From assembly GCF_007988905.1 (NCBI RefSeq), contig NZ_BJVA01000002.1, positions 279,669-343,668 of the forward strand: 64,000 nt of DNA, given 5' to 3'. The DNA comes from Gluconobacter kanchanaburiensis NBRC 103587 (GTDB taxonomy: Bacteria; Pseudomonadota; Alphaproteobacteria; Acetobacterales; Acetobacteraceae). A program made the translations under genes and the position numbers. Below the pieces are notes generated by a model. That model searched no databases. It was given only the letters and a program-made list of their open reading frames with translations, and was not told the DNA's origin. Below, piece after piece: positions 9,305 through 18,319 of this stretch. The stretch's first letter is position 1. Each line of letters starts with the position of its first letter.

Positions 9305-10309
9305 ATGCTTGCTGCACGTTTCTACGGAATCGGTGACATCCGTGTCATGCCAACAGAACCGTCTCCGGAACTGAAGGAAGGCTTCGTCCGCGTGCGGATC
9401 GAGGCCGCTGGAATCTGCGGCTCGGACCTGCATAACTTCCGGACGGGCCAGTGGATGTCCCGATGTCCCGTCACACCGGGACACGAACTTTCCGGTACCG
9501 TTACGCAAACATGCGGCGACTGCGCGGGCCTCGTGCCGGGCGATCATGTCGTCGCAGATTCCCGCGTCGGGTGTGGCCGCTGCGCCTCCTGCCGGTCCGG
9601 CCAGCCGAACCTGTGCCGCACGCTTGGTTTCGTGGGCGAGGTCTGTGACGGCGGTTTCGCACAGGAGGTTGTCCTTCCGGCGACACAGCTCCTGCGACTG
9701 CCCGCCGACATGCCGCTCCGGCACGGGGCGCTGGCCGAACCGCTTGCCGTTGCCCTCCATGCCGTGCATCGCCTCGCCCCGACGGAGGGCGCCCGCATTG
9801 TGGTCTGTGGCGGAGGAACGATCGGTGGCCTCGCGGCGCTAATCCTGCGCGAACGCGGACATGAGGTTTCGCTGCTCGAACGCAATGCCGGTCGTCAGGC
9901 ACTGCTCCAGAATATCGCCGGCACCACGCCCCTGTCAGCGGATGAAGAGAACTGGGGCGCGCATTTCGTTCTGGATGCGACGGGCGCGGCCCCGGTCATC
10001 GAACTGGCCTGCCTGCGTGTGGCGCCCGGAGGGCGAATGGTTCTTGCGGGACTGTTCCACCAGAAGCCGCAGATCGATTTCAACCTTATCGTTGAAAGGG
10101 AAATCGAGATCCTCGGCGTCAGCGCCTTTGCCGACGAGATGCCGCAGGCCATCGCCCTTATCCCGCAGCTCGGTGAAAAACTCGACGCCTTGATCAGCGG
10201 CCCGCATGCCCTTCAGGACCTGCCGCAGCGCTATGAGGCCCTGCTCGCCGGGACTGAAATCCGACTAAAAACCCTGATCGCCCCCAACGGCACGAGCAGC
10301 GCATGGTAG
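9305..10309 (+). CDS. zinc-dependent medium-chain alcohol dehydrogenase
   Basis: A 334-residue MDR-family dehydrogenase. Catalytic zinc ligands are Cys38 (AGICGSD), His60 (TPGHE) and Glu145 (ALAEPLA). Structural zinc ligands Cys90, Cys93, Cys96 and Cys104 are in GCGRCASCRSGQPNLC. The Rossmann loop GGGTIGG is at about 169-175. Family members oxidise polyols, threonine or other secondary alcohols. It is first of a tightly packed plus-strand operon and overlaps the SDR gene by seven bases. With the SDR and the HisD-like enzyme it makes a set of three dehydrogenases, which recalls dihydroxypropanesulfonate and polyol oxidation clusters. Confidence 0.93.
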   Translation: MLAARFYGIGDIRVMPTEPSPELKEGFVRVRIEAAGICGSDLHNFRTGQWMSRCPVTPGHELSGTVTQTCGDCAGLVPGDHVVADSRVGCGRCASCRSGQPNLCRTLGFVGEVCDGGFAQEVVLPATQLLRLPADMPLRHGALAEPLAVALHAVHRLAPTEGARIVVCGGGTIGGLAALILRERGHEVSLLERNAGRQALLQNIAGTTPLSADEENWGAHFVLDATGAAPVIELACLRVAPGGRMVLAGLFHQKPQIDFNLIVEREIEILGVSAFADEMPQAIALIPQLGEKLDALISGPHALQDLPQRYEALLAGTEIRLKTLIAPNGTSSAW

Positions 10310-11070
10310 ACACGCCCGACCTCTTTTCGCTCAGGGGCAGAACCGCTCTCGTCACCGGTGGCGGACGGGGGCTGGGATATGCGATGGCGCTGCATCTCGC
10401 ACGATGCGGCGCGGACGTCCGCATCGCGGGCCGCACGGCTGCCACGCTCGAAAGGGCCTGCTCGGATGCGGAAAAGGCCGGTCTGCGCCTGCGCCCTGTG
10501 ATCATGGATGTGGCCTCCACCGAGGCTATCCGCGCGGCGTTCTCAGAGATTACCCAGACGGCTCCGCAACTGGACATCGTCGTCAACAATGCCGGGGACG
10601 AAAGTCTGCGCGCCAGCGACGACGTGGACGAAGCCCTGTGGAACAGGCTGCTCGACACCAATCTCAAGGGACCGTTCTTCGTCGCCCAGCACGCCGCACG
10701 CCTCATGACAAAAGGGGGCAGCATCATCAATCTTGCTTCCCTGACCTCGGCGGCGGGCGTGGCAAAGGCCGTTCCCTACAGCGCGTCTAAATCCGGCATC
10801 CTCGGTGTGACGCGCAGTCTGGCGGTCGAATGGGCACCGCGCGGGATCCGCGTCAATGCGCTGGCTCCAGGCTATTTCCATACCGACATGACCGCTCCTT
10901 TCTTTGCCGATACCGACTGGCAGACGCGGATGCTCGCGCAGATCCCGCTCGGCCGGTTCGGACTGCCGGACGATCTTGCCGGCCCTCTCCAGTTTCTATG
11001 CTCCCCGGCCTCGGCCTACGTCACCGGGCAGGTGTTCTATGTTGATGGCGGGACCCTCGCCGCACTCTGA
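10303..11070 (+). CDS. short-chain dehydrogenase/reductase (SDR)
   Basis: A 255-residue classical SDR. TGGGRGLG (18-25) binds the cofactor, NNAG is at 95-98, and the catalytic Ser146, Tyr159 and Lys163 (YSASK) are complete. The C-terminal VNALAPGYFHTDM and GQVFYVDGG are typical. Its substrate is likely the same polyol or a keto form of it, since the ATG lies inside the end of the zinc alcohol dehydrogenase gene. Close relatives by appearance include gluconate 5-dehydrogenase and 3-oxoacyl-reductase-like enzymes, but no specific assignment is justified. Confidence 0.92.
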   Translation: MVDTPDLFSLRGRTALVTGGGRGLGYAMALHLARCGADVRIAGRTAATLERACSDAEKAGLRLRPVIMDVASTEAIRAAFSEITQTAPQLDIVVNNAGDESLRASDDVDEALWNRLLDTNLKGPFFVAQHAARLMTKGGSIINLASLTSAAGVAKAVPYSASKSGILGVTRSLAVEWAPRGIRVNALAPGYFHTDMTAPFFADTDWQTRMLAQIPLGRFGLPDDLAGPLQFLCSPASAYVTGQVFYVDGGTLAAL

Positions 11071-11118
11071 CACCCACCCGCGCCAACAGGTTCACAGCCC
11101 CTTACAGGATTGCTCTTC

Positions 11119-12447
11119 ATGTCAGATCACGTCACGTTCCACGATCTCACGCAGACAGCCGAAATCCCCGAAGCCCTTCTGCAACGGACCGAGAGCGACC
11201 TGTCAGTCTTTGTCGAGCGCGTGACGCCCATCATCGAGCGCGTGCGGACCGAGGGCGATGCGGCGCTGCGCCATTTTGCCCAGGCGTTCGACGGCGTCAC
11301 CGACCCGCAGATGAGCATCAAGGCGACCCCTGAAGAGTTCGAGGCCGCTTTCGCCAGCATCGAGCCGGACGTGCTCGAAGCCATCAAATACGGCATCGAC
11401 AACATCCGCCGCTTCCATGAAGCCCAGAAACCCGAAGAAAGCTGGATGATCGAGGTCCGTCCGGGCATCTGGGCCGGCGACCGGAACGTTCCGATCGATT
11501 CCGTCGCCTGTTACGTCCCGCGCGGCAAGGGCTGCTTCCCCAGCGTCGTGAACATGACGACCATTCCCGGCAAGGTCGCGGGCGTGCCGCGTCTGATCAT
11601 CGTAACACCGCCGTCGCCGGACGGCACGGTGGATGCCGGCACACTCGTTGCCGCCCGCCTGATCGGCGTGGAAGACGTCTATAAATGTGGTGGCGCACAG
11701 GCTGTCGCTGCCGTTGCGTTCGGTACCGAAACCGTTCCTGCGTGCGCCAAGATCGTCGGCCCGGGCAGCCCGTATGTCGTCGCAGCCAAGCGCCTGCTTT
11801 CCGACCGGATCGATCCCGGCATCCCCGCCGGACCAAGCGAGAGCATCATCCTCACCGATGACAGCGTCGATCCCGTCCTCGCGGCCCTCGACCTGATCAT
11901 CGAATCCGAGCATGGTCCGGACTCGTCAGCATGGCTCGTAACCAGCAGCCGCCGCGTTGCCGAAGGCGTCATCGCCGCTCTCCCCGCGCACTGGGCGGAC
12001 ATGGACGAAAAGCGCGCTGGTTTCTCCCGGGCCGTTCTGGGCGGGAAACATGGCGGCGTCGTGCTGACGAAGAATTTTCAGGCCGCTGTCGATTTCACCA
12101 ACGCCTATGCGCCGGAACATCTGGAAATCCTGACCACCGACCCGATGGCCGATCTGGGGCGCATCCGCAACGCCGGTGAAGTTCTGCTCGGTACGGCCTC
12201 CCCGGTCACGCTGTGCAACTACGTGCTCGGCCCCAACGCGGTCCTGCCGACCAACCGGGCCGCCCGGACGCATTCTCCCCTTTCGGTCCATGACTTCATG
12301 AAGCGCATGTCCTTCGCGCGCGTCTCACCTGAAGCGTATCCGGAAGCCGCCCGCCATGCGGAACGTTTCGCCCGCTACGAGAACTTTACCGGCCATGCCC
12401 GCGCGGTTTCCGCGGCCCGCCCGATGCCGAAGCTCGAACCACGATGA
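11119..12447 (+). CDS. histidinol dehydrogenase-like protein (HisD family, catabolic paralogue)
   Basis: A 442-residue member of the HisD family, which oxidises an alcohol twice to a carboxylate with NAD. The fold markers are present: VPRGKGCFPS, GGAQAVAAVAFGT, the EHGPDS motif (E264, H265), APEHLEI (E333, H334) and a late His (H426). However, the zinc ligand Gln of E. coli HisD (Q259) aligns to Glu262, and the zinc ligand Asp (D360, in GDYASGTNH) aligns to Asn367 in CNYVLGPNAVLPT, where the following His is Ala. So it is unlikely to make histidine. The ATG at 11119 has AGGA nine bases upstream; an in-frame TTG at 11110 does not. It lies amid catabolic dehydrogenases and is coupled (ATGA) to the kinase. 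Confidence 0.85.
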   Translation: MSDHVTFHDLTQTAEIPEALLQRTESDLSVFVERVTPIIERVRTEGDAALRHFAQAFDGVTDPQMSIKATPEEFEAAFASIEPDVLEAIKYGIDNIRRFHEAQKPEESWMIEVRPGIWAGDRNVPIDSVACYVPRGKGCFPSVVNMTTIPGKVAGVPRLIIVTPPSPDGTVDAGTLVAARLIGVEDVYKCGGAQAVAAVAFGTETVPACAKIVGPGSPYVVAAKRLLSDRIDPGIPAGPSESIILTDDSVDPVLAALDLIIESEHGPDSSAWLVTSSRRVAEGVIAALPAHWADMDEKRAGFSRAVLGGKHGGVVLTKNFQAAVDFTNAYAPEHLEILTTDPMADLGRIRNAGEVLLGTASPVTLCNYVLGPNAVLPTNRAARTHSPLSVHDFMKRMSFARVSPEAYPEAARHAERFARYENFTGHARAVSAARPMPKLEPR

Positions 12448-13778
12448 GCGATCCATCCGTCAGTGCCGCGGGTATCCTGACCGCGGCCCGCCGGGGCCAG
12501 CCCGACCTCGCCAGGTCACTGCTGGCGCGGATGATCGAAGAGGAATTCGGGTTTCCGGTCCGGGAGGTCACGCTCGGCGCGGATGACTACAGCCTGAATT
12601 CGGTCAACGGATTCCTGACGCGGGAGGACGGGGAACGCTTTTTCTTCAAGTTCCACCACGAGGAAAACGAAGACTCCGTCCTTCAGGAATTCTATCGCGG
12701 CGAAATCCTGCTTGAAGCAGGCTTCCCCGTCGATATGCCCGCCTATGTCTGCCGCCGCGTGGGACGGCAGATCCTGCTCTACCCCCTGCGGACCATTCCC
12801 AAACTCGCGGATGCCGCACGCGCCGTCGATCGCGGGCATCCGCTTCCCGGAGCCGACGATTCCGCCCTGATTGAAGCACAGCGAGACCTCGACAGGCTGA
12901 GTACACGGATCTATCTGCGCACATGGCACCCGATCACCGCTGCCCAGAGTGAGGAGGAGCCGATCCACCAGCTCTTCCACCATCGCCTGACAAACCCGGA
13001 CAGCCCGGCAGGCATCCTCGGCGGTCGTGCGGCCACGTTCTTCGCCGAAGACCGGAGGTTCGCTTTTCCGGGCCTCAGTGTCAGCGGCGCGGAACTGCGC
13101 CGCCTGCGCTGGGTGATCGACGGCGTGGCCTATGACCGTACTTTGCAGGACTGTCTGGAAAACGCTCTGGCGCTTCTCGACCCTGCGGTTCTGGCGGCCT
13201 CGGGCGGTGTCATCGCCCATGGCGATGCCCATAACGCCAATGTCTGGTTCACACCTCAGAACAGCGAAGCAGGGACGGCGGCGAGCCTCACATTCTTCGA
13301 TCCGGCCTTCGCAGGGCGCGATATCCCGGCCCTACTGGCCGAAATCAAGGCCACGTTCCATAATATCTTCGCACACCCTGACTGGCTATATCATTCCGCG
13401 GAACTGATGAGCACGCCGAAGATCACGATCCGTGACGGCACCGCGTTTGTGACGACCGGATGGTCCCTGCCCCCGCTGCGGCAGGCCTTTCTGGAAGATA
13501 AGGGACGGCTTCTATGGACACCGCTGCTGGCGGCCCTGTCCGAACTCGGCGCACTTCCGGAGACCTGGCGGGAAACCATCCGCGCCGGACTGTTCTGCTG
13601 CCCGACGCTGGTGATGGATCTCTGCGCCCGCTCCGAAAGCGCTCCGAACAGCCGTCACACGCCTGCGTCCTCCCTGACAGGTCTCGCAGTCGCCATGATG
13701 TGCGGCGCGGAACCCGGACCGGAAGAGCAGGATGTCGTCTCCCGTTTTCTCGACGCCATTGATCCGTCGCGCATCTGA
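12444..13778 (+). CDS. APH-fold phosphotransferase of unknown substrate
   Basis: A 444-residue protein with aminoglycoside-phosphotransferase/choline-kinase signatures: ATP-site Lys in FFFKF (K69), catalytic-loop HGDAHNANVWF (H259, D261, N266), and the metal-binding Asp in TFFDPAFAG (D286). It is longer than typical APH enzymes (about 270-350 residues) and has extra sequence at the C-terminus. In catabolic settings this fold phosphorylates small alcohols or amino alcohols rather than antibiotics. It overlaps the HisD-like stop by four bases (ATGA), so both probably act in one pathway, for example on an amino alcohol or amino sugar acid. I cannot name the substrate. Confidence 0.8.
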   Translation: MSDPSVSAAGILTAARRGQPDLARSLLARMIEEEFGFPVREVTLGADDYSLNSVNGFLTREDGERFFFKFHHEENEDSVLQEFYRGEILLEAGFPVDMPAYVCRRVGRQILLYPLRTIPKLADAARAVDRGHPLPGADDSALIEAQRDLDRLSTRIYLRTWHPITAAQSEEEPIHQLFHHRLTNPDSPAGILGGRAATFFAEDRRFAFPGLSVSGAELRRLRWVIDGVAYDRTLQDCLENALALLDPAVLAASGGVIAHGDAHNANVWFTPQNSEAGTAASLTFFDPAFAGRDIPALLAEIKATFHNIFAHPDWLYHSAELMSTPKITIRDGTAFVTTGWSLPPLRQAFLEDKGRLLWTPLLAALSELGALPETWRETIRAGLFCCPTLVMDLCARSESAPNSRHTPASSLTGLAVAMMCGAEPGPEEQDVVSRFLDAIDPSRI

Positions 13779-13801
13779 TCAGGACGAATCAATAACATTC
13801 A

Positions 13802-13826
13802 ATGTCGGCCAGCTTGAGGTCGACAT
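13802..13826. promoter_or_regulatory. inverted repeat upstream of the second NCS1 permease
   Basis: Arms ATGTCG and CGACAT are separated by 13 bases, in the 105-base gap between the kinase and the permease. It may be an operator or a weak stem. No run of T follows, so it is not called a terminator. Confidence 0.3.
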
Positions 13827-13883
13827 CATTCCGGGACAATAACACATCAGAACGACCCTGAACGGAAAGGATCTCTCCGCGCC

Positions 13884-15275
13884 ATGACGCAATTCGCAGA
13901 CAAGAGAGCCCATGCGGCAGAGTCCTCTCCGTTCGCCGTTGAGAACGACACCATTTTCCCGATCCCCGAGGAACGGCGTCACGGCAATGCCTGGTCGCTG
14001 CTGATGGTCTGGATCGGAGCGAACCAGAACATCATGGCCATCATGACCGGGATGCTCTACCCCAGCATCTGTCATCTGGCTCTGGGGTGGTCGCTGCTGG
14101 CCATATTGTGCGGCAATCTGCTTGGGGGCGTGTTCATGGCTCTGCACGCGGCGCAGGGTCCGCATCTTGGCATTCCGCAGATGCAGCAGACACGCGGGCA
14201 GTTCGGATCGACCGGCAGCCTGCTGATCATCGCGATCATCATTCTGATGTATGTCGGCTTCACCTCCACCTTTTTCGCGATCGGGCGCGAACAGTCAGCA
14301 CAGGTGTTCGGGCCCGGATACGGTCAGGTTCCAATCTGGGGGGCCGTCATCGTCATCGCCACGCTCTGCGCGATCGGCCATGACATCATCGAACGGTTCA
14401 TCTCGGGTTTCGTACCCGTGGCTGCCCTGACCTCGGTCCTGCTGGCCTTCGCCTATTTCGGCGTCTCGCACGGACAGCTCGCCATGCCGTTCTGGTCCGT
14501 TCCGACAATGCACCAGTTCCTGTCGGCGCTGTCGCTCGGCGTTCTGTGGCAGATCGCCTATGCCCCCTACGTCTCGGACTATACGCGATATCTGCCATCC
14601 CGCACGGGAGAGCGCACGGCGTTTCTCGTCTGTCTTGCCGGCAGCATCGCGGGGACGACATTTCCGACGTTTATCGGAGCCTATCTCGGCAGTACGGGTT
14701 TTGCAGGCAACATGTACGATGCGGTCCGAACCTATTCACCGTTTCTGCCCGTCGCGCTTTTTGCCGTGATGATCATCTCCACGCTGGTAAGCTGCACGAT
14801 GCAGATCTACTGCGCGGCCCTCTCCTCCCTGACCTTCCTCCAGACCTTCCGCCCGAACTGGACGCCCACGAGCCAGTCGCGCGCGATCGCCGCGACCCTC
14901 CTCCTGCTGGCCTGCGCCATCATCACAATCAATCTCAGCGGCAGCGTGCTCGAAATCCTCGACAACGTCATTGCGCTCCTGCTGGCCGTCCTGTCTCCCT
15001 GGACCGCCATCAACCTCGCCGACTATTACCTCGTGCGGCATGGCGCCTATGATATCCCATCCCTGTTTCGCGCCGATGGCGGCATCTATGGCCGCGCCAA
15101 CCGCCCGGCCCTGATCTGTTACGCCATTGGCGTGATCGTGCAGATCCCATTCCTGTCGAACGGACTCTATGTTGGCAGCATTGCAAGATCACTTGGCGGG
15201 ATCGATCTGTCCTGGATTATCGGTATTTTCGTTCCCGGACTGATCTACTGGTTCTGGGCACGCCGTTCGATTTGA
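13884..15275 (+). CDS. NCS1-family permease, copy 2
   Basis: A 463-residue paralogue of the permease at 7699. It has PIPEERRHG near the N-terminus, ALHAAQGPHLGIPQMQQTRGQFG, and SPWTAINLADYY near the end, with about twelve membrane segments. An AAGGA ribosome site precedes the ATG. Two divergently transcribed NCS1 carriers in one cluster suggest either two related substrates (substrate and product, or stereoisomers) or two uptake affinities. It lies 105 bases after the kinase and 174 bases before the RidA-like gene, so a separate promoter is possible. Confidence 0.92.
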   Translation: MTQFADKRAHAAESSPFAVENDTIFPIPEERRHGNAWSLLMVWIGANQNIMAIMTGMLYPSICHLALGWSLLAILCGNLLGGVFMALHAAQGPHLGIPQMQQTRGQFGSTGSLLIIAIIILMYVGFTSTFFAIGREQSAQVFGPGYGQVPIWGAVIVIATLCAIGHDIIERFISGFVPVAALTSVLLAFAYFGVSHGQLAMPFWSVPTMHQFLSALSLGVLWQIAYAPYVSDYTRYLPSRTGERTAFLVCLAGSIAGTTFPTFIGAYLGSTGFAGNMYDAVRTYSPFLPVALFAVMIISTLVSCTMQIYCAALSSLTFLQTFRPNWTPTSQSRAIAATLLLLACAIITINLSGSVLEILDNVIALLLAVLSPWTAINLADYYLVRHGAYDIPSLFRADGGIYGRANRPALICYAIGVIVQIPFLSNGLYVGSIARSLGGIDLSWIIGIFVPGLIYWFWARRSI

Positions 15276-15349
15276 ACAGCTTTTTGCCCTGTAACGTCCT
15301 TCTTAGGTTTTTCCGAAGCTAAACCCCGTAGAACCATTCTTTAAATACA

Positions 15350-15385
15350 CGCATCAAATTGCGAACATTCCTGCATCGCATCAAA
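15350..15385. repeat. 9-bp direct repeat upstream of the RidA-like gene
   Basis: CGCATCAAA occurs at 15350-15358 and 15377-15385, a spacing of 27 bases. It lies in the 174-base gap before the RidA-like gene, TonB receptor and GMC oxidoreductase. Two regularly placed copies may be regulator contacts; no promoter boxes are clear. Confidence 0.3.
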
Positions 15386-15449
15386 CTCCTGTTGGATGAT
15401 CCGTGATGGGTCTCCGTAACAGAGGCGAAGAGCACGAGGAAATACGCCC

Positions 15450-15863
15450 ATGCCCGTCCACAAACGGATCCGCCCGTTCAACACCAAAGACACCTATCCC
15501 GAGCAGAGCCTCGACAATGACCTGTGTCAGGCTGTCGTCGCGGGAAACACCGTTTATGTACGCGGACAGGTGCCGCAGGATCTCGACACGCGTGAGAATG
15601 TTGCCGTCGGTGATCCGGTCGGCCAGGCGCACAAAGTGATGGAAAACATCGCGCTCCTGCTCAGGGAATCGGGCTCCGAACTCGCCCATATCTGCAAGGT
15701 CACGGTTTATCTGACAGATATCCGCTACCGCGAGGCGACCTACCGCGTGCTGGGCCAGCACCTCAAGGGCGTTTTCCCGGTCTTCACGGGTCTCGTCGTT
15801 GTGGCCCTGGCCCGCCCTGAATGGCTGATCGAAGTTGACGTCATCGCTGTCATTCCTGACTGA
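15450..15863 (+). CDS. RidA/YjgF-family protein lacking the catalytic arginine
   Basis: A 137-residue single-domain YjgF/YER057c/UK114 protein with the usual trimer-forming fold signatures (VRGQVPQD, VTVYLTD, IEVDVIAV). True RidA imine deaminases carry an Arg in FPARS (Arg105 in E. coli); here the aligned stretch is FPVFTG, with Phe112 in that place. It is therefore probably one of the Rid subgroups without standard deaminase activity, many of which sit in amine or heterocycle catabolic operons. GAGGA precedes the ATG by nine bases. The TonB receptor starts 79 bases downstream. Confidence 0.85.
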   Translation: MPVHKRIRPFNTKDTYPEQSLDNDLCQAVVAGNTVYVRGQVPQDLDTRENVAVGDPVGQAHKVMENIALLLRESGSELAHICKVTVYLTDIRYREATYRVLGQHLKGVFPVFTGLVVVALARPEWLIEVDVIAVIPD

Positions 15864-15942
15864 ACTCCCGTTCCCTTGTCTCCCCTGAACTGACCAAGCG
15901 TCCCGCCCTGCCCTTTCAGGCCTGCCAGCAGAGGTCCCCGAC

Positions 15943-18315
15943 ATGCAGACGAAATCTCCGCTTTCACGTCACTGTTTGCTCCTTTCGTCGACAATCCTCC
16001 TGCTTGGCGGGGTTGCGAAAGCCGCCACGACCACGCACGGGCGACAGGGCTCACAAACGGGGGGCAGAAGTACTCATGCCGCCACCGCGCACTCCGCTGC
16101 TGCGGCTCCGCATAGCAGCGCGCCCCGGCGCACTTCGCTCGACAGCACGGGGCCGGGCGATACGATCCAGGTTTCGGCCAGCCGCCACCATTCGGGCGGC
16201 GGCTTGATCCGGCGCGAGACAGCTGCACGTTCGGTCAGCACGATCTCCCGCGAATTCATTTCAAAACAGTCGCCAGCGTCCAATACACTGGCCCTCGTGA
16301 CGCTCTCTCCGGGGGCGAACGTCGCCATGGGCGATCCTTTCGGTGTGACCGATCAGTCCTCTGTCAGCGTACGCGGTCTCAACCAGCAGGAAATCGGCTA
16401 CGTCTTTGAAGGGGCGCCGATGAACGACCCCGACAACTACACGCCGAACTCCTCGGAATGGGTCGACAGCGAGAACATGGAGAGCGTGCAGCTTCAGCAG
16501 GGCGCTCCCGACATCGAAATTCCGACCGTATATTCTGCTGGCGGAACAATGCGCGTTCGCATGCGTGACCCGGACTACAAGCGTCAGGGTCAGCTTGATG
16601 TGAGCTATGGCTCCCATCAGATGAACCGTCAGTATCTGCGTTATGATTCGGGCGAGATCGGCAATACCGGCCTTCGCATGTTCGCATCATTCTCGAACCT
16701 GACCAGCCGCGCATGGCGCGGGCCGGGCCGCAACAACCGCCGTCACATGGATTTCAAGGCTATCAAGGACTGGGCACCCGAGAGCAGCACCAGCCTCTCC
16801 TTCACCTATAACAACGAAAATACGGCCTGGTACAGCACACCGACGCTCTCGGACTGGAACAAGTACGGCCTTGGCGGAGGGATCAACCTCAATGGCGTCT
16901 ACAAGTTCGGAGATGCCAATTACTACAAAGGTTTCCAGACGGACTGGACGAACTATTTCCTGAGTAGCCAGTCGCATTTCAAGCTGAACCAGGAATGGTC
17001 GCTCGACGTCACGCCGTATTTCTATCATGGCTCCGGCAACTATCCGCTGGGCATCAACACGCTCCCGACGAGCGGCACCTATTATAACGGCACACAGGCC
17101 GTAAACGGATCGCTCGCCGGGAACAACTATTCCGAAGATGGCAATGTCGCTGCAAAATGGGATTGGTACGGACGCGAAAACTATACCGGCATCAACGCGG
17201 CTGCCCATTATGACACCGCGTTCAACCATCTCGTGTTCGGTGCCTGGTACGGCTACACCGACATGCATGTCAGCGAGCCGTTCTCCGCGCTCGACGGCGC
17301 CGGAAACGTTTCAAGCTCCCTGCTGTCACTTCAGGACGGAACCGTTCTCAACGGCTGGATCTACCATACGATCACCCAGATGGTGGGACTTTATGTCGGG
17401 GACGAGGTGCGCCTTCTGAACGACAGACTGCGGATCAATGCCGGTTTCAAGGAAGTCATGACGGCACGTGACGGCACGCTGAACCAGCCCGGCCCGCAAT
17501 ATGGCGCGAGCTATAACTCGGCCCAGCCGCTGCCGCGTTTCTCGATCAGCTACAAGGTCAATGACCAGATCCAGCTCTTCGCCAACGCCACAACGAGTTT
17601 CCGTGTTCCCATGGGCTCGGCGTTCTACAACCAGTATAACAGCCCTTATGATGCGAGCCTCTACCAGACGGCGAACACCCATTTGAAGGACGAGTACAGC
17701 ATCGCCGAAGAAGTCGGCGCCCGGTATCACAACAACTGGGTGACGGGCTCGGTCACGCTGTTCAATTACAACTTCGTGCATCACGCCATCAATGAATACA
17801 TCAACGCCGTACCCTACTTCCTGGATGCAGGCGGCATGACCTCCCGTGGTGTGGATGCCGAGCTTGGTCTGCGTCCGTGGCATCATTTCTCGCCCTACGT
17901 GTCCGGCGAATATCTCTACGCCACGAACGACAACAACATCACGCTGGACGGCGTGACCTACAGGACGAAAGGCAAAATTGCGACGTCCGCCCCGCGCTGG
18001 ATGGCCGCGATCGGAGTGCAGTATGATGACGGCACGTTCTTCGGCAGCGTCTCGATGAAATATGTCGACAAAGAATACGGCACGTTCATGAACGACGAGC
18101 GGATTCCGGGCCACAAGCAGGTGGACCTGATGCTGGGCGCGCGCGCTCCGGATATCGGGTTCATGAAGAAGCCCAGCATCCGCCTGAACATCGTCAATCT
18201 GAACGACTCCCACTACCTGTCCGGCGTCTACAGCACCGGCCCCACAGCAGGAACCTCGACCTATTACGTCGCGCCGACATTCGCGGCTCTCGCAACGGTC
18301 TCAACGGGGTTCTGA
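15943..18315 (+). CDS. TonB-dependent outer-membrane receptor
   Basis: A 790-residue receptor. A signal peptide (about residues 1-27, ending near GVAKAA) precedes a Ser/His/Ala-rich linker. A possible TonB box is DTIQVSASR. The plug covers about 95-210 with SVSVRGLNQQEIGYVFEGAPMND, and a 22-strand barrel rich in alternating aromatic residues ends in the terminal Phe of ATVSTGF. It brings a ligand too large or too scarce for porins across the outer membrane. Its place four bases before the GMC oxidoreductase and in line with the permease suggests that it serves this catabolic cluster rather than general iron uptake. Confidence 0.9.
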   Translation: MQTKSPLSRHCLLLSSTILLLGGVAKAATTTHGRQGSQTGGRSTHAATAHSAAAAPHSSAPRRTSLDSTGPGDTIQVSASRHHSGGGLIRRETAARSVSTISREFISKQSPASNTLALVTLSPGANVAMGDPFGVTDQSSVSVRGLNQQEIGYVFEGAPMNDPDNYTPNSSEWVDSENMESVQLQQGAPDIEIPTVYSAGGTMRVRMRDPDYKRQGQLDVSYGSHQMNRQYLRYDSGEIGNTGLRMFASFSNLTSRAWRGPGRNNRRHMDFKAIKDWAPESSTSLSFTYNNENTAWYSTPTLSDWNKYGLGGGINLNGVYKFGDANYYKGFQTDWTNYFLSSQSHFKLNQEWSLDVTPYFYHGSGNYPLGINTLPTSGTYYNGTQAVNGSLAGNNYSEDGNVAAKWDWYGRENYTGINAAAHYDTAFNHLVFGAWYGYTDMHVSEPFSALDGAGNVSSSLLSLQDGTVLNGWIYHTITQMVGLYVGDEVRLLNDRLRINAGFKEVMTARDGTLNQPGPQYGASYNSAQPLPRFSISYKVNDQIQLFANATTSFRVPMGSAFYNQYNSPYDASLYQTANTHLKDEYSIAEEVGARYHNNWVTGSVTLFNYNFVHHAINEYINAVPYFLDAGGMTSRGVDAELGLRPWHHFSPYVSGEYLYATNDNNITLDGVTYRTKGKIATSAPRWMAAIGVQYDDGTFFGSVSMKYVDKEYGTFMNDERIPGHKQVDLMLGARAPDIGFMKKPSIRLNIVNLNDSHYLSGVYSTGPTAGTSTYYVAPTFAALATVSTGF

Positions 18316-18319
18316 CGCC

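Noticed and set aside
11119..12447. Annotation as histidine-biosynthetic hisD
   Set aside because: Zinc-site residues differ from E. coli HisD, and all neighbours are catabolic.
13779..13883. Riboswitch (TPP or purine) in front of the second NCS1 permease
   Set aside because: NCS1 genes often follow such elements, but no conserved TPP or purine core sequences are present; only a simple inverted repeat is seen.
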